Source of the DNA: Sphingobium sp. AS12
GTDB lineage: Bacteria; Pseudomonadota; Alphaproteobacteria; Sphingomonadales; Sphingomonadaceae
Assembly: GCF_019097845.1 (NCBI RefSeq)
Contig: NZ_JAHRGM010000035.1
Coordinates: 124,001-188,000, forward strand
Length of the DNA: 64,000 bases
Direction of reading: 5' to 3'
Every line of letters begins with the position of its first letter. The first letter of the stretch is position 1. Below, piece by piece: positions 52,386 through 61,767 of this stretch. The position numbers and the translations under genes are program-made. The notes beneath the pieces were generated by a model. It had not been told where the DNA came from. It made no database searches and saw only the letters and a list, made by a program, of their open reading frames with translations.

Positions 52386-53227
52386 GCCGGGCCGGTCGCC
52401 TTGGGCGTGGCGGGATCGAAACCCCATTCGGACCAACTGCCGTCGTACAGGGTGACGTCGCGCTGGCCCAGCAGTTCAAGGCCCGCAAGCAGGATGGCGG
52501 CGGTGACGCCGCTGCCGCAGGTGGTGATGACCGGGCGGTCGAGATCGATCCCGGCGTTCGTGACGAGTTGGCGCAAATCCTCGCCCTTCTTCATGCTGTT
52601 GTCGGGGTTGAACAGTGCGGAGGAGGGCAGGTTGCGCGATCCGGGGATATGGCCCGACGCCATGCCGGGTCGCGGTTCGGCCTCCTCGCCAGTAAAACGG
52701 CCTGCGCCTCGCGCGTCGAGGACTTGGGCTTGGTTGGTGGTGAGGTTGGCGATCAAATCGGCCTTGGTGCGGACCTGGCCGGGCGCGCGGCGGGCGACGG
52801 CGTTGCCGGGCGTGGGGGTTACGGGGCCGTTTTGCGTCGCGCGTCCTTCGGCGACCCATTTGGGCAGGCCGCCGTCGAGGATCGCGGCGGATGCGCCAAG
52901 GCCATAGAGCCGCGCCATCCACCAGCCGCGTGCGGCACTGTGGACGGGGCTGTTGTCATAGACGATGATGCGACTGTCGGTGTTGATGCCCAGCGCCTGC
53001 GCGCGCTGCGTCATCAGCGCGTCGGGCGGGATCATGCCGGGGGTCGGATCGTCGGGATCGTTGAGGCTGGGCAAGTCCATATAGGCCGCGCCGGGGATAT
53101 GGGCGGCCTCAAATTCGGCGCGCGGGTCGCGCGGGGTGCCGGGCAGGAACAGGCTGGCATCCAATATGCACAGGTCCGGCTTGCCCAGTTCAGCGGCCAG
53201 CCAGTCGGTCGAAACGAGAATGTCCAT
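52382..53227 (-). CDS. sseA: 3-mercaptopyruvate sulfurtransferase
   Basis: This 281-residue protein has two rhodanese domains. The active Cys237 is in TTCGSGVTA, the CGSGVTA loop that marks mercaptopyruvate over thiosulfate specificity. The first domain contains DASLFLPGTPRDPRAEFEAAHIPGA split around IL. It transfers sulfur from 3-mercaptopyruvate. Coupling to metC places it in cysteine/methionine sulfur metabolism. Confidence 0.93.
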   Translation of the reverse strand: MDILVSTDWLAAELGKPDLCILDASLFLPGTPRDPRAEFEAAHIPGAAYMDLPSLNDPDDPTPGMIPPDALMTQRAQALGINTDSRIIVYDNSPVHSAARGWWMARLYGLGASAAILDGGLPKWVAEGRATQNGPVTPTPGNAVARRAPGQVRTKADLIANLTTNQAQVLDARGAGRFTGEEAEPRPGMASGHIPGSRNLPSSALFNPDNSMKKGEDLRQLVTNAGIDLDRPVITTCGSGVTAAILLAGLELLGQRDVTLYDGSWSEWGFDPATPKATGPA

Positions 53228-53289
53228 GCGATGCCCTCTGGCCTGATTTTCCTATCTGTAGAACGCGCAGGACAGGCAGGAAAGGGGGA

Positions 53290-54480
53290 TCAGGACGGGA
53301 CCAGTTCACCCGCGGCGCGGGTGGCGGCGCGGCGATATTGGCGCGGTCCCTGGTCGAGGCGGAAGGGGGCGAGTCTTTCGGCGGGCGGCTCCTGTTCCTG
53401 CCCCATTATGAAGGCACGGGCGGTGCGGCCATGGCCCAAAGGTTCGGCCTCCTCTGGTCCCCAGCGATAGCTGGCGTCGAAGGCGGCGAGCGGGATCAGC
53501 AGGCTGCGCTGGCCTATCGTCACCGGCACGATCTGGTCGGGCATCAGCCGCAATTCGCCGGTCAGCCGCCTTGTCTCGCCGGGCATGATCGACACGGCGG
53601 CATGAAGCGGCAAGCCGCTCTGCTGGGCGAAGAAGCTCTGAAGCAAGGCCTGCTGCTCTGCGCCTGCATTGCCGATAATGCCGCGCACCAGCACATCCTG
53701 CGCCGGGGTGTCGCCGCGATTGTGGAGCAGTAGCGTATAGCCGACCGTCATGCCCATCAGCGAATAGCGTGCCTGGGCGAGGTCCAGCGCCATGTCGAGC
53801 CAGGGGCGGTCGGGCGCGTCGGGGATGGCGAATACGGGCGCAGGTTCAGGCGTTGGCGCAGGTTTGGGCGGGGCTGGAACGGGGACCGGCGCGGGCGGCG
53901 CAATCTCGACGTCGGCTTCGTCCTTCGCGGGCTGGCGACGGCGGCGCAACAGGAGGGCTGCGACGATCGCCAGCAGCGCGAGCGCACCCCCGATGATCCA
54001 GGGCCAGGGGGTGGCGTCGGTCGGTGCTGGTGAGAGTGGCGCTTCCTGTGGCGCAGAAGAGGCAGGGGTGGGGGCAGGTTCAGCTACGGGTTGAGCCTGC
54101 GGCGCGGTGACCGGGCTGCTTTGATTGTCGGGGGCTGCGCGTTCCGCTTCTGCTGTCGGGCGTGGGGCTGGCCGTGCCGGGGCGGCGCGTGGCGTGGGCG
54201 CTGGCGCGGCGCGCTGCGCCGGGGCTTGTGGCGCAGGCTGGGCAGGCGAAGGTGTGGGCGTCGGCCTCACCGTCGGCGCTACCACCGGCGGAGGCGCGGT
54301 AGTCGTCGCAGGCGCGCGGAACACGTCCAGTTCCGGGCCTTGCTGGCGGGGATTGGCGGGCTGCGGCGCGGAGGCGGGCGGCAGAGTGAATACCGGTGCG
54401 GCCTCCTCCGTCTGCTGGGCATGAACGGGCAGCGCAAGCAGCAATGGCGCGGCGAACAGAAACGAACGATGATACCCCAT
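53290..54480 (-). CDS. Proline-rich single-pass membrane protein, unknown function
   Basis: This 396-residue protein has a signal peptide ending near residue 21 (VHAQ), a Pro/Ala-rich exported region (about 30-165), one membrane helix (about 167-185, PWIIGGALALLAIVAALLL) followed by RRRR, then a Pro-rich linker and a folded C-terminal domain (about 230-385) with YTLLLHNRGDTPAQDVLVRG. The domain resembles an immunoglobulin-like fold. It should be anchored in the inner membrane. No family name can be given. Confidence 0.75.
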   Translation of the reverse strand: MGYHRSFLFAAPLLLALPVHAQQTEEAAPVFTLPPASAPQPANPRQQGPELDVFRAPATTTAPPPVVAPTVRPTPTPSPAQPAPQAPAQRAAPAPTPRAAPARPAPRPTAEAERAAPDNQSSPVTAPQAQPVAEPAPTPASSAPQEAPLSPAPTDATPWPWIIGGALALLAIVAALLLRRRRQPAKDEADVEIAPPAPVPVPAPPKPAPTPEPAPVFAIPDAPDRPWLDMALDLAQARYSLMGMTVGYTLLLHNRGDTPAQDVLVRGIIGNAGAEQQALLQSFFAQQSGLPLHAAVSIMPGETRRLTGELRLMPDQIVPVTIGQRSLLIPLAAFDASYRWGPEEAEPLGHGRTARAFIMGQEQEPPAERLAPFRLDQGPRQYRRAATRAAGELVPS

Positions 54481-54569
54481 GGGTCGAGCCAAGGCACAAG
54501 AGCGGCTGAACCGCAAGTGAACAATGAGAAGCCGATGACACCAGCCGTGCAATCGCGTAGGGGAGCGGC

Positions 54570-55031
54570 ATGACCGACCCTGCCTTGACCCCGCTCCATC
54601 TGGGCCAGACCAGCGCCCTGCCCACCCGCCCGGAAGAGGCGGTGCTGGACTATGTCCCCAACCCCCGGCCCGGCCGCAACTATCTGGTGCGCTTTGCCGT
54701 ACCGGAATTTACCTCGCTCTGTCCGGTGACCGGCCAGCCCGATTTCGCCCATCTGGTGATCGACTATGCGCCCGGCGACACGATCGTCGAATCCAAGTCG
54801 CTGAAACTGTTTCTGGGCTCGTTCCGCAACCACGCCTCCTTTCATGAAGATTGCACCGTGGGCATCGGCGAACGGCTGTTTACCGAGATGAAGCCGGTGT
54901 GGCTGCGTATCGGCGGCTATTGGTATCCGCGCGGTGGGATTCCGATCGACGTGTTCTGGCAATCGGGCGCGCCGCCGCAGGATTTGTGGCTGCCCGCGCA
55001 GGATGTGCCGGGCTATCGCGGGCGGGGGTAA
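54570..55031 (+). CDS. queF: PreQ0 reductase (7-cyano-7-deazaguanine reductase)
   Basis: This 153-residue enzyme reduces preQ0 to preQ1 with NADPH in queuosine synthesis. The nucleophile is Cys51 ([13 protein letters not shown]) with Asp58, and the QueF motif [21 protein letters not shown] is intact. It is the short, single-domain type. I looked for a preQ1 riboswitch upstream and did not find one. It starts divergently from the proline-rich protein. Confidence 0.96.
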   Translation: MTDPALTPLHLGQTSALPTRPEEAVLDYVPNPRPGRNYLVRFAVPEFTSLCPVTGQPDFAHLVIDYAPGDTIVESKSLKLFLGSFRNHASFHEDCTVGIGERLFTEMKPVWLRIGGYWYPRGGIPIDVFWQSGAPPQDLWLPAQDVPGYRGRG

Positions 55032-55217
55032 AATCCCTCCGTGTTGGGTGGCAACGCCATCCTTCCTGTTTGACGAACGCACAACAGGGTTCGACCAGCG
55101 ACATTGAGATACCATATCATTGCGTGACCGATGCAGCGAAACGGGTTATTCCGCGTTCATCACGGTGCCGGTCCGATCGGACCCAAGCCTGCCTGACGTG
55201 TCGGAGTCTGAAACCCT

Positions 55218-57857
55218 ATGTCGCTTGCCAAAATCCTGCCGCTGCTGATCGCAGCCGCGCCCATCGCCCTTGCCACGCCTGCGCTGGCGCAGTCCGGTCC
55301 CGCTGCTGGCATCACCACCCAATTGCCGCGCGGTGCCGTGCCCAGCCATTATGCGATCGAGGTGACGCCTGACGCGGCGAACCTCAAATTCACCGGCAAG
55401 GTGACGATCGACGTCACCGTCAGCACGGCGATGCCTGCTCTGGTTCTCAACGCCGCAGACCTGACTTTTGGCGATGTCATGCTGACCCCGGCCAAGGGCA
55501 AGGCGATCAAGGGCAGCGCCAAGGTGGATACCGATGCGCAGACGGTAACGCTGGACTTCGGCAAGCCGCTGGCGCCGGGCCAATATAAGCTCGCCATCGC
55601 CTATGCAGGCGTCATCAACACGCAGGCGAACGGGCTGTTCGCACTCGACTATACCAATAATGAGGGTCAGGCGAAGCGCGCCCTGTTCACCCAGTTCGAG
55701 GCACCCGATGCGCGCCGTTTCGTGCCGAGCTGGGACGAGCCAAGCTATAAGGCGACGTTCGATCTGAGCGCGATCATCCCGACGGGCGAACTGGCGGTCG
55801 GCAACATGCCGGTCAAGACGACCAAGGATCTGGGCAGTGGCAAGACCCAGGTGACGTTCGGCACGTCCCCAAAAATGTCGTCCTACCTGCTCTTCTTTGG
55901 CCTTGGCGAACTGGAGCGCGCGACCAAGATGTCGGGCGCGACCGAAGTGGGCGTGATCACCGGCAAGGGCAATAGCGGCAAGGCGGCGCTGGCGCTGGAT
56001 GCGTCGGTTAACATCCTGCCCTATTTCAACGATTATTTCGGTACCCCCTATCCGCTGCCCAAGCTGGATAATGTCGCAGGGCCGGGCCAGAGCCAGTTTT
56101 TCAGCGCGATGGAAAATTGGGGCGCGATCTTCACCTTCGAGCGCGCGCTGCTGGTCGACCCCCGTTTCACATCCGAAGCGACGAAGCGCCGCATCTACGA
56201 AACCGTCGCGCATGAAATGGCGCACCAATGGTTCGGCGATCTGGTCACCATGGCCTGGTGGGACGATCTGTGGCTGAACGAGGGTTTCGCCAGCTGGATG
56301 GCGACCAAGGTGACCGACAAGCTGCAACCCTACTGGGAAATGCTGCTGACCCGCGTGGACGGGCGCGAGGCGGCGATGAGCCTCGATTCGCTCGCCACCA
56401 CCCATGCGGTGGTGCAGAAAATCACCACCGTCGATCAGGTCAATCAGGCATTCGACGCCATCACCTATCAGAAGGGTGAGGCAGTCATCACCATGCTGGA
56501 AGGCTTTGCTGGCGAGGATGTATGGAAGAACGGCATCCGCAGCTATATGAAGGCGCACGCCTATGGCAACACGGTGACCGACGACCTGTGGAAGGCGGTC
56601 GAGGGCGCGGGGGCCAAGGGGCTGGTGAGCATCGCCCATGATTTTACCAGCCAGCCAGGCATCCCATTGGTGACGGTCGAGAGCGCCCAATGTCAGGGCG
56701 GGCAGACGGTGCTGAACCTGAGCCAGGGTGAATATAGCCGCGATGCCAAGGGCAAGACGCCGCTCAAATGGAATGTGCCGGTGATGGCGCAGACCATTGG
56801 TGGCGCGCCGCAGCGGCTGATTTTGCAGGGCAAGGGGCAGATGGTGCTACCGGGCTGCGGTGCTTATGTCGTCAATGCCGGGCAGACGGGCTATTATCGC
56901 TCGCTCTACCCCGCCGCGAATGTGCAGGCACTGGCGAAGGATTTTACCAAGCTGGCGTCGATCGACCAGACCGGATTGCTAGCGGATAATTTCCAGCTGG
57001 GGCTGGGCGGCTATCAGCCGATCGGGCTGGCGCTGGACCTGATCGACGCGGTGCCGGTTTCGGCCAGCCCCGCCGTGCTGGCAGAGGTGCCGGGCTATCT
57101 CGACAGTGCCTATGCCATGCTGGAAAGCGACAAGGCGGCACAGGCCAAGGTCGCGGCCTATACGTCGGCAAAGCTGACCCCGGCGCTGAGCGCGATCGGC
57201 TATGACGCCAAGTCGGGCGAGGGCGCGCAGGTGCCGGTGCTGCGCTCCGCGCTGGTATCGACGCTGGGCGATATGGGCGACAAGGCGGTGGTGGCGGAGG
57301 CCAACCGGCGCTTTGCCGCGCTGGCGAGCGACCCTGCCGCGCTCGACGGGCCGCTGCGCAATGTGTGGCTGGCGATCATCGCGAAGAACGCTGATCAGGC
57401 AACCTGGGACAAGCTGCGCGCGATGGCCAAGGGGGCGAAGAGCGATCTGGAAAAGAGCAGCCTGTTCGCGCTGCTGGGCGCGGCGAAGGATGAAGGGCTG
57501 GGCGCCAAGGCGCTCGATCTCGCCCTGACCGACGAGCCGGGCAAGACCACCAGCGCGGCGATCATCGCGCAGGTGGGGGCGGAGCATCCGATGCTGGCGG
57601 TCGACTACGTGCTGGCGCACCGGGCGCAATATGAGGCGCTGATCGACGTGTCGGCGCGCAGCCAGGCACTGGCGCGGCTGGGCGGCGGATCGGCCGACCC
57701 GGCGATGGCGACCAAGCTGGACGCCTATGCGACCCAATATCTGACGCCTGAATCGCGCAAGGTGGTGGATCGTTCGATCGCTGCGATCAAGACGCGGATC
57801 GAGACGCGCAGCCGGTTGAAGGCACCGCTGGCGGCCTGGTTTGCGGGGCAAAAGTAA
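55218..57857 (+). CDS. M1-family metallo-aminopeptidase, exported
   Basis: This 879-residue zinc aminopeptidase has a signal peptide ending near residue 24 (ALAQ). Zinc ligands are His332 and His336 in HEMAHQWFGDL plus Glu355 in WLNEGFASW, with Glu333 catalytic. The substrate-recognition motif GAMEN reads SAMEN here. A C-terminal ERAP1-like domain (about 540-870) completes it. It trims N-terminal residues from peptides in the periplasm. Confidence 0.94.
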   Translation: MSLAKILPLLIAAAPIALATPALAQSGPAAGITTQLPRGAVPSHYAIEVTPDAANLKFTGKVTIDVTVSTAMPALVLNAADLTFGDVMLTPAKGKAIKGSAKVDTDAQTVTLDFGKPLAPGQYKLAIAYAGVINTQANGLFALDYTNNEGQAKRALFTQFEAPDARRFVPSWDEPSYKATFDLSAIIPTGELAVGNMPVKTTKDLGSGKTQVTFGTSPKMSSYLLFFGLGELERATKMSGATEVGVITGKGNSGKAALALDASVNILPYFNDYFGTPYPLPKLDNVAGPGQSQFFSAMENWGAIFTFERALLVDPRFTSEATKRRIYETVAHEMAHQWFGDLVTMAWWDDLWLNEGFASWMATKVTDKLQPYWEMLLTRVDGREAAMSLDSLATTHAVVQKITTVDQVNQAFDAITYQKGEAVITMLEGFAGEDVWKNGIRSYMKAHAYGNTVTDDLWKAVEGAGAKGLVSIAHDFTSQPGIPLVTVESAQCQGGQTVLNLSQGEYSRDAKGKTPLKWNVPVMAQTIGGAPQRLILQGKGQMVLPGCGAYVVNAGQTGYYRSLYPAANVQALAKDFTKLASIDQTGLLADNFQLGLGGYQPIGLALDLIDAVPVSASPAVLAEVPGYLDSAYAMLESDKAAQAKVAAYTSAKLTPALSAIGYDAKSGEGAQVPVLRSALVSTLGDMGDKAVVAEANRRFAALASDPAALDGPLRNVWLAIIAKNADQATWDKLRAMAKGAKSDLEKSSLFALLGAAKDEGLGAKALDLALTDEPGKTTSAAIIAQVGAEHPMLAVDYVLAHRAQYEALIDVSARSQALARLGGGSADPAMATKLDAYATQYLTPESRKVVDRSIAAIKTRIETRSRLKAPLAAWFAGQK

Positions 57858-57865
57858 AAGTTGAT

Positions 57866-57950
57866 CGCTCCCCTCCCGCTTGTGGAAGGGGTCGGGGGAG
57901 GGCGTGTTACAGCCCCTCCCCTAACCCCTCCCTGAAGGGAGGGGCATTAT
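57866..57950. repeat. GC-rich palindromic intergenic repeat
   Basis: Two C/G-rich units (CTCCCCTCCCGCTTGTGGAA and CCCCTCCCTGAAGGGAGGGG) lie between the convergent aminopeptidase and phytase genes. A related unit occurs at 23251. They may act as bidirectional terminators. Confidence 0.5.
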
Positions 57951-59035
57951 AAACCCAGCGCCTTCACAATATCGTCCCACGCGACCAGCTTGAAATTCTG
58001 CGCCGCTGCCGCGTTGTGGCCGTCCTGCGCGATGAACAGGCCGCCGGGGAATTGCGGGCCGAAATCGCCGAGCATCAGGTCGATGCCGTCGGTTTCTTCC
58101 GATCCGCCAATCGTGCCATCGACCACGCGGAAGCGACCGACATAGGCGTCGTCGGAGAGGCGATAGGCGACATAGGCATTGTCGCCCTGACTGGAGACGA
58201 GGACATAGCCGTCCTTCTCGCCCATGGGCGCGATGGCGACGCCTTCGGCATCCATGACCAGATTCTTGCCGTCCGCCGCCGCGATCTGCACCGCCGTCGT
58301 CGGGCCTGTCGCGCGGGCGTCGAAGCGCCAGAGGCCGACATCTTCCTCTGCGACATAGAGACGTGCCGTGCGGTCATCGACGGCGCAGCCTTCCGACTGG
58401 GTGCCCAGTTTCAGGGTGCGGACGATGCGGCCCGTGGGTGTCGCCCCGGACATGTCGAGCGCGACCTGATTGATCGTGCCGTCCTTCAGCACGATGAAGG
58501 CGTAGAGACCCGCAGCGTCCGAACCCATGCAGATGCCATAGGCCTCGCCAGCGCCGCCATCGACCTTGCCCAGCGCGGTCAGCTTGGCGGTCGCGGGGTC
58601 GAGCCGGAACAGGGCGATCTTCGCACTGATGATGGCGTTGCGGTCGCTGGCGGCGACCAGGATGCCGCGCTGGCCGTTGATGGTCACTCCGTCCTTCAGA
58701 TCGACATTATTGACCCGGCCCGCGTCCAGAAAGTCGCGCACCTTGCCGTCCAGACCATAGACGTAGAGGCCCGCTTTCTTGTCGGTCCCCACGATCAGGC
58801 TGGCGGCCGGGTCAACCGCGTTGCGCCAGATTGCGGGATCGTCCGCCGCATCGGCATTGGTGGTGCCGACCGGGGTGGTTTCGCCGCGCGCAGTTACGGA
58901 GGCAGCTGGCGTTGCATTGGCGATGCGAACAGCGACAGGTATTTCGGTTTCAACAGTGGTGCAGGCCGACAATGTAATAAAAGTGAAACAGAAAATCATC
59001 GAACTGTAATATTTATTTCGCGATATAGTCACCAA
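57947..59035 (-). CDS. Beta-propeller phytase (lipoprotein)
   Basis: This 362-residue protein has a lipoprotein signal (lipobox TLSAC) and a six-bladed phytase propeller. Diagnostic segments are DAADDPAIWRNAVDPAASLI, VGTDKKAGLYVYGLDGK and the calcium-binding EEDVGLWRFDA. The enzyme releases phosphate from phytate. It is divergent from a TonB-dependent receptor, the common pairing for phytate or phosphate-ester use. The start at 59035 follows AGGAGGCG. Confidence 0.92.
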   Translation of the reverse strand: MVTISRNKYYSSMIFCFTFITLSACTTVETEIPVAVRIANATPAASVTARGETTPVGTTNADAADDPAIWRNAVDPAASLIVGTDKKAGLYVYGLDGKVRDFLDAGRVNNVDLKDGVTINGQRGILVAASDRNAIISAKIALFRLDPATAKLTALGKVDGGAGEAYGICMGSDAAGLYAFIVLKDGTINQVALDMSGATPTGRIVRTLKLGTQSEGCAVDDRTARLYVAEEDVGLWRFDARATGPTTAVQIAAADGKNLVMDAEGVAIAPMGEKDGYVLVSSQGDNAYVAYRLSDDAYVGRFRVVDGTIGGSEETDGIDLMLGDFGPQFPGGLFIAQDGHNAAAAQNFKLVAWDDIVKALGL

Positions 59036-59092
59036 CGCCTCCTAGCGGCCCATTCAGACGGGCTAGATACAAGAGATAGTCCGATCGTCAAT

Positions 59093-59110
59093 GTATCTGT
59101 TAAATGACAG
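59093..59110 (-). promoter_or_regulatory. Candidate Pho box between phytase and TonB receptor
   Basis: The minus strand reads CTGTCATTTAACAGATAC. The first half is a perfect PhoB half-site (CTGTCAT); the second half matches 4 of 7 positions. It lies in the 84-bp divergent gap where a phosphate-starvation site is expected. Confidence 0.4.
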
Positions 59111-59119
59111 GGGGACTAT

Positions 59120-61450
59120 ATGGTCGCGAATAAGTGGCTGATGCTGGGTTGTGCTTCGCTTGCACTGATGTCGGCACCCGCCGGTGCGCAGGCACCTGCC
59201 GCCGCTGATGATGTAGCACGGACGGACGGGCCGATCACCCAGGCCGCCGACATCGTCGTCATCGCCGGGATCGGTTATCGTGACCGCACCGACACGCCCG
59301 AACCCGTGCTGAAATATGGCACCGACTATTTCCAGCGCTTCGAGCCGCTGACCGCCGGTGATGCGCTCAAGCGCGTCCCTTCGGTCACCTTCCTGTCCGA
59401 CGTGATCGAAAGCGACGCGCCGCGCCTGCGCGGTCTGCCGCCGGGCTATACCCAGATTTTGATCAATGGCGAGCGCGTCCCCGGATCGTCCGCCGATCGC
59501 AGCTTCTTCCTTGACCGCATCCCCGCCGAGCTGATTTCGAGCGTCGAGATCGTCCGCTCCTCTTCCGCGCGCCGCACTGGTGATGCGGTTGCGGGCACGC
59601 TCAACATCAACCTGCGCGACGGCTATGAGCTGAATGGCGGCTATGTCCGCGCGGGCGGGCTTTATTATGACGACAAGGAAATCGAGCCGAGTCTGGGTCT
59701 GGTTTGGGGCGGTCAGGTCGGTCCGGGTCGTCTGCTGCTGGGCGCGAATTTGCAGGGGCGGCACAACCCCAAGCAGAAGAAGAGCTTGCGCTATGGCGAT
59801 TCGCCGGAAAATAACGCCGATTACGCCACCGACGATTTCGACAATCGCGAGGATCAGAGCGATACCCGCGATGGCAAGGATTACAGCTTCAACGGCACCT
59901 ATGAAATCGACGCGGGCGACACCAATTTCAAGCTGAACGGCTTTTTCGTAAAGACCGACCGCACCGAAACCGAGCGCAGCTTCGAATATGACGACGCCAC
60001 CGCCATCAACGGCCCGGTGCCGACCGGCAATCTGCTGAGCGACAATGCCAATGTCGCAAAGATCGATCAGGAGAATTTCTCGATCGACGGCAAACTCTCG
60101 CACCAGTGGGCGGCGGGCAAGACATCGGTGCGCGTGGGTTATGCCCAGTTCATCGAGGACCGCCAGGAAACCGAATATGAGATCGGTTTTGATGTCGATG
60201 AGGGCGACGACCCGGAATTTGAGGGCGCGCTGACCAGCACCGCGATCAAGGATCGGGAATTTTCGGTCAAGCTGGACCATGAAGTGCCCTTGAACGACAC
60301 GATGAAATTCGTGTTCGGCGGCTTCTATCAGAACAAGAATCGCCGCACCGGCATCTTTGCTGCCGAACAGGAAGGCACGGGCAGCTTTGCATGGGACCAG
60401 TTCACCCAGAACCCCACCGATCTTGCCACCGGCTTTGACGATGCCGAAGCGATTGATGGCGGCGACAACCGCATCAAGGAACAGCGGCGCGACGGCTTCG
60501 CCCTGATCGAAGGGGATAGCGGCAGCCTGAAATGGGAAGCGGGTCTGCGCTATGAACATACCAAGGTTCGCATCAGTGACTTTACGGTCGCGGCGGCGAT
60601 CGCCGATCAGGAAAGCGATTATGACGCATTTCTGCCGTCAGCCTCGTTCAAATATTCGCTGACCGACCATGACCGCATCATCGGGTCTGTTGCCCGCACG
60701 CTGCGCCGCCCGGAATTCAACTATCTGACGCCAGCCGTGCTGGAAGAGGAAGTGGGCGACAGCGATTTGCTGGGCAATCCGCAACTCGGCCCGGAAACAG
60801 CCTGGGGCTTCGATATCGGCTATGAACATCGCATGGGGTCGGGCGGCATTTTCGGCGTCAACTTCTTCTATCGTGACGTCAAGGATCTGATCGAGCTGAC
60901 CAATACCGGCCAAGAAGGGTCGGAAGGCGAAGGCACATTCGTCTATCAGCCGATGAATGTCGGCAACGGCAAGGTTTGGGGCGTGGAATTCGACCTGTCG
61001 ACCGATCTGGGCTTTGTCGGCCTGCCCAACACCGGCATTTTCGGCAATCTCTCGCTGCTCGACAGCAAGATCACCGACGTGATCGGCGAACGGCGGTTCA
61101 ACGACCAGTCGAAATATGTCTATAATTTCGGCTTCATCCAGGATTTCCCGCAGGCAGGCGCGGCATTCGGCGCGACCTATCGCAAGCAGGGCAGCGCCTT
61201 TGGCCGGGTGATCGCGGAGGAAGTGACCACCACCTATGGCGCGGATCTGGAAATCTTCGTGGAAAAGCGGATCGGCAAGACCTTCACGATCCGCGCGGTC
61301 GGGTCCAACCTGCTGAACGGCGCCAAGCGCGAGACGTTCAACAAGTTCGACAATCTGGCCGACCAGATCGACCGCGATTTCGACGAATATGAGCTGGAAA
61401 GCGAAAAGGCCGGACCGGTGTTCCAGATCATGGCGCGCTACGCCTTTTGA
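59120..61450 (+). CDS. TonB-dependent receptor paired with phytase
   Basis: This 776-residue outer-membrane protein has a signal peptide ending near residue 24 (AGAQ). The plug domain (about 50-170) contains LRGLPPGYTQILINGERVPG and VEIVRSSSARRTGDAVAGTL. A 22-strand barrel follows, ending in ARYAF. The calcium-rich acidic loops suit binding of a phosphate ester. Pairing with phytase suggests uptake of phytate or its lower inositol phosphates (inference). A strong terminator follows. Confidence 0.92.
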   Translation: MVANKWLMLGCASLALMSAPAGAQAPAAADDVARTDGPITQAADIVVIAGIGYRDRTDTPEPVLKYGTDYFQRFEPLTAGDALKRVPSVTFLSDVIESDAPRLRGLPPGYTQILINGERVPGSSADRSFFLDRIPAELISSVEIVRSSSARRTGDAVAGTLNINLRDGYELNGGYVRAGGLYYDDKEIEPSLGLVWGGQVGPGRLLLGANLQGRHNPKQKKSLRYGDSPENNADYATDDFDNREDQSDTRDGKDYSFNGTYEIDAGDTNFKLNGFFVKTDRTETERSFEYDDATAINGPVPTGNLLSDNANVAKIDQENFSIDGKLSHQWAAGKTSVRVGYAQFIEDRQETEYEIGFDVDEGDDPEFEGALTSTAIKDREFSVKLDHEVPLNDTMKFVFGGFYQNKNRRTGIFAAEQEGTGSFAWDQFTQNPTDLATGFDDAEAIDGGDNRIKEQRRDGFALIEGDSGSLKWEAGLRYEHTKVRISDFTVAAAIADQESDYDAFLPSASFKYSLTDHDRIIGSVARTLRRPEFNYLTPAVLEEEVGDSDLLGNPQLGPETAWGFDIGYEHRMGSGGIFGVNFFYRDVKDLIELTNTGQEGSEGEGTFVYQPMNVGNGKVWGVEFDLSTDLGFVGLPNTGIFGNLSLLDSKITDVIGERRFNDQSKYVYNFGFIQDFPQAGAAFGATYRKQGSAFGRVIAEEVTTTYGADLEIFVEKRIGKTFTIRAVGSNLLNGAKRETFNKFDNLADQIDRDFDEYELESEKAGPVFQIMARYAF

Positions 61451-61479
61451 TCTTCGGTCTGCTTCTGGAAAACGGGGAA

Positions 61480-61510
61480 GGGGGCTGCGGCGGACGCAGC
61501 CCCCTTTTTT
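61480..61510 (+). terminator. Rho-independent terminator after TonB receptor
   Basis: GGGGGCTGCG pairs perfectly with CGCAGCCCCC around GCGGA, followed by six Ts. It separates the receptor gene from the convergent DUF3606 gene. Confidence 0.92.
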
Positions 61511-61513
61511 ACG

Positions 61514-61696
61514 TCAGGCGGCGGTGTTGAGATAGGCGGCGACGGCATCGACGCTGTCGCCCACCGTATCGACCGCTTCCTCCAGTTCCTCGCGCGAGAC
61601 GTCGAACCGGCGCGTCCAATAATTGACGGCGTCGGCATCATCCAGGCAGACGTGGCTGGCCTCTGGCGGCCCTGCCCGGCTTTGGTCTTGGTTCAT
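61514..61696 (-). CDS. DUF3606 domain protein
   Basis: This 60-residue protein has the DUF3606 pattern: HVCLDDADAVNYWTRRFDVSREELEEAVDTVG, here split around RRF, and DAVAAYLNT. The family is small, helical and of unknown function, common in Proteobacteria. It is convergent with the TonB receptor. Confidence 0.85.
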   Translation of the reverse strand: MNQDQSRAGPPEASHVCLDDADAVNYWTRRFDVSREELEEAVDTVGDSVDAVAAYLNTAA

Positions 61697-61767
61697 CGTT
61701 GCGCCCGTCTGCTGAGTCTTCTTACAGCATCAGCAATGCACAAATGGCGATGTGTGTCCGCTTCCCT

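Noticed and set aside
54481..54569. PreQ1 riboswitch upstream of queF
   Set aside because: No aptamer-like loop or A-rich tail is present in the 89-bp divergent gap.
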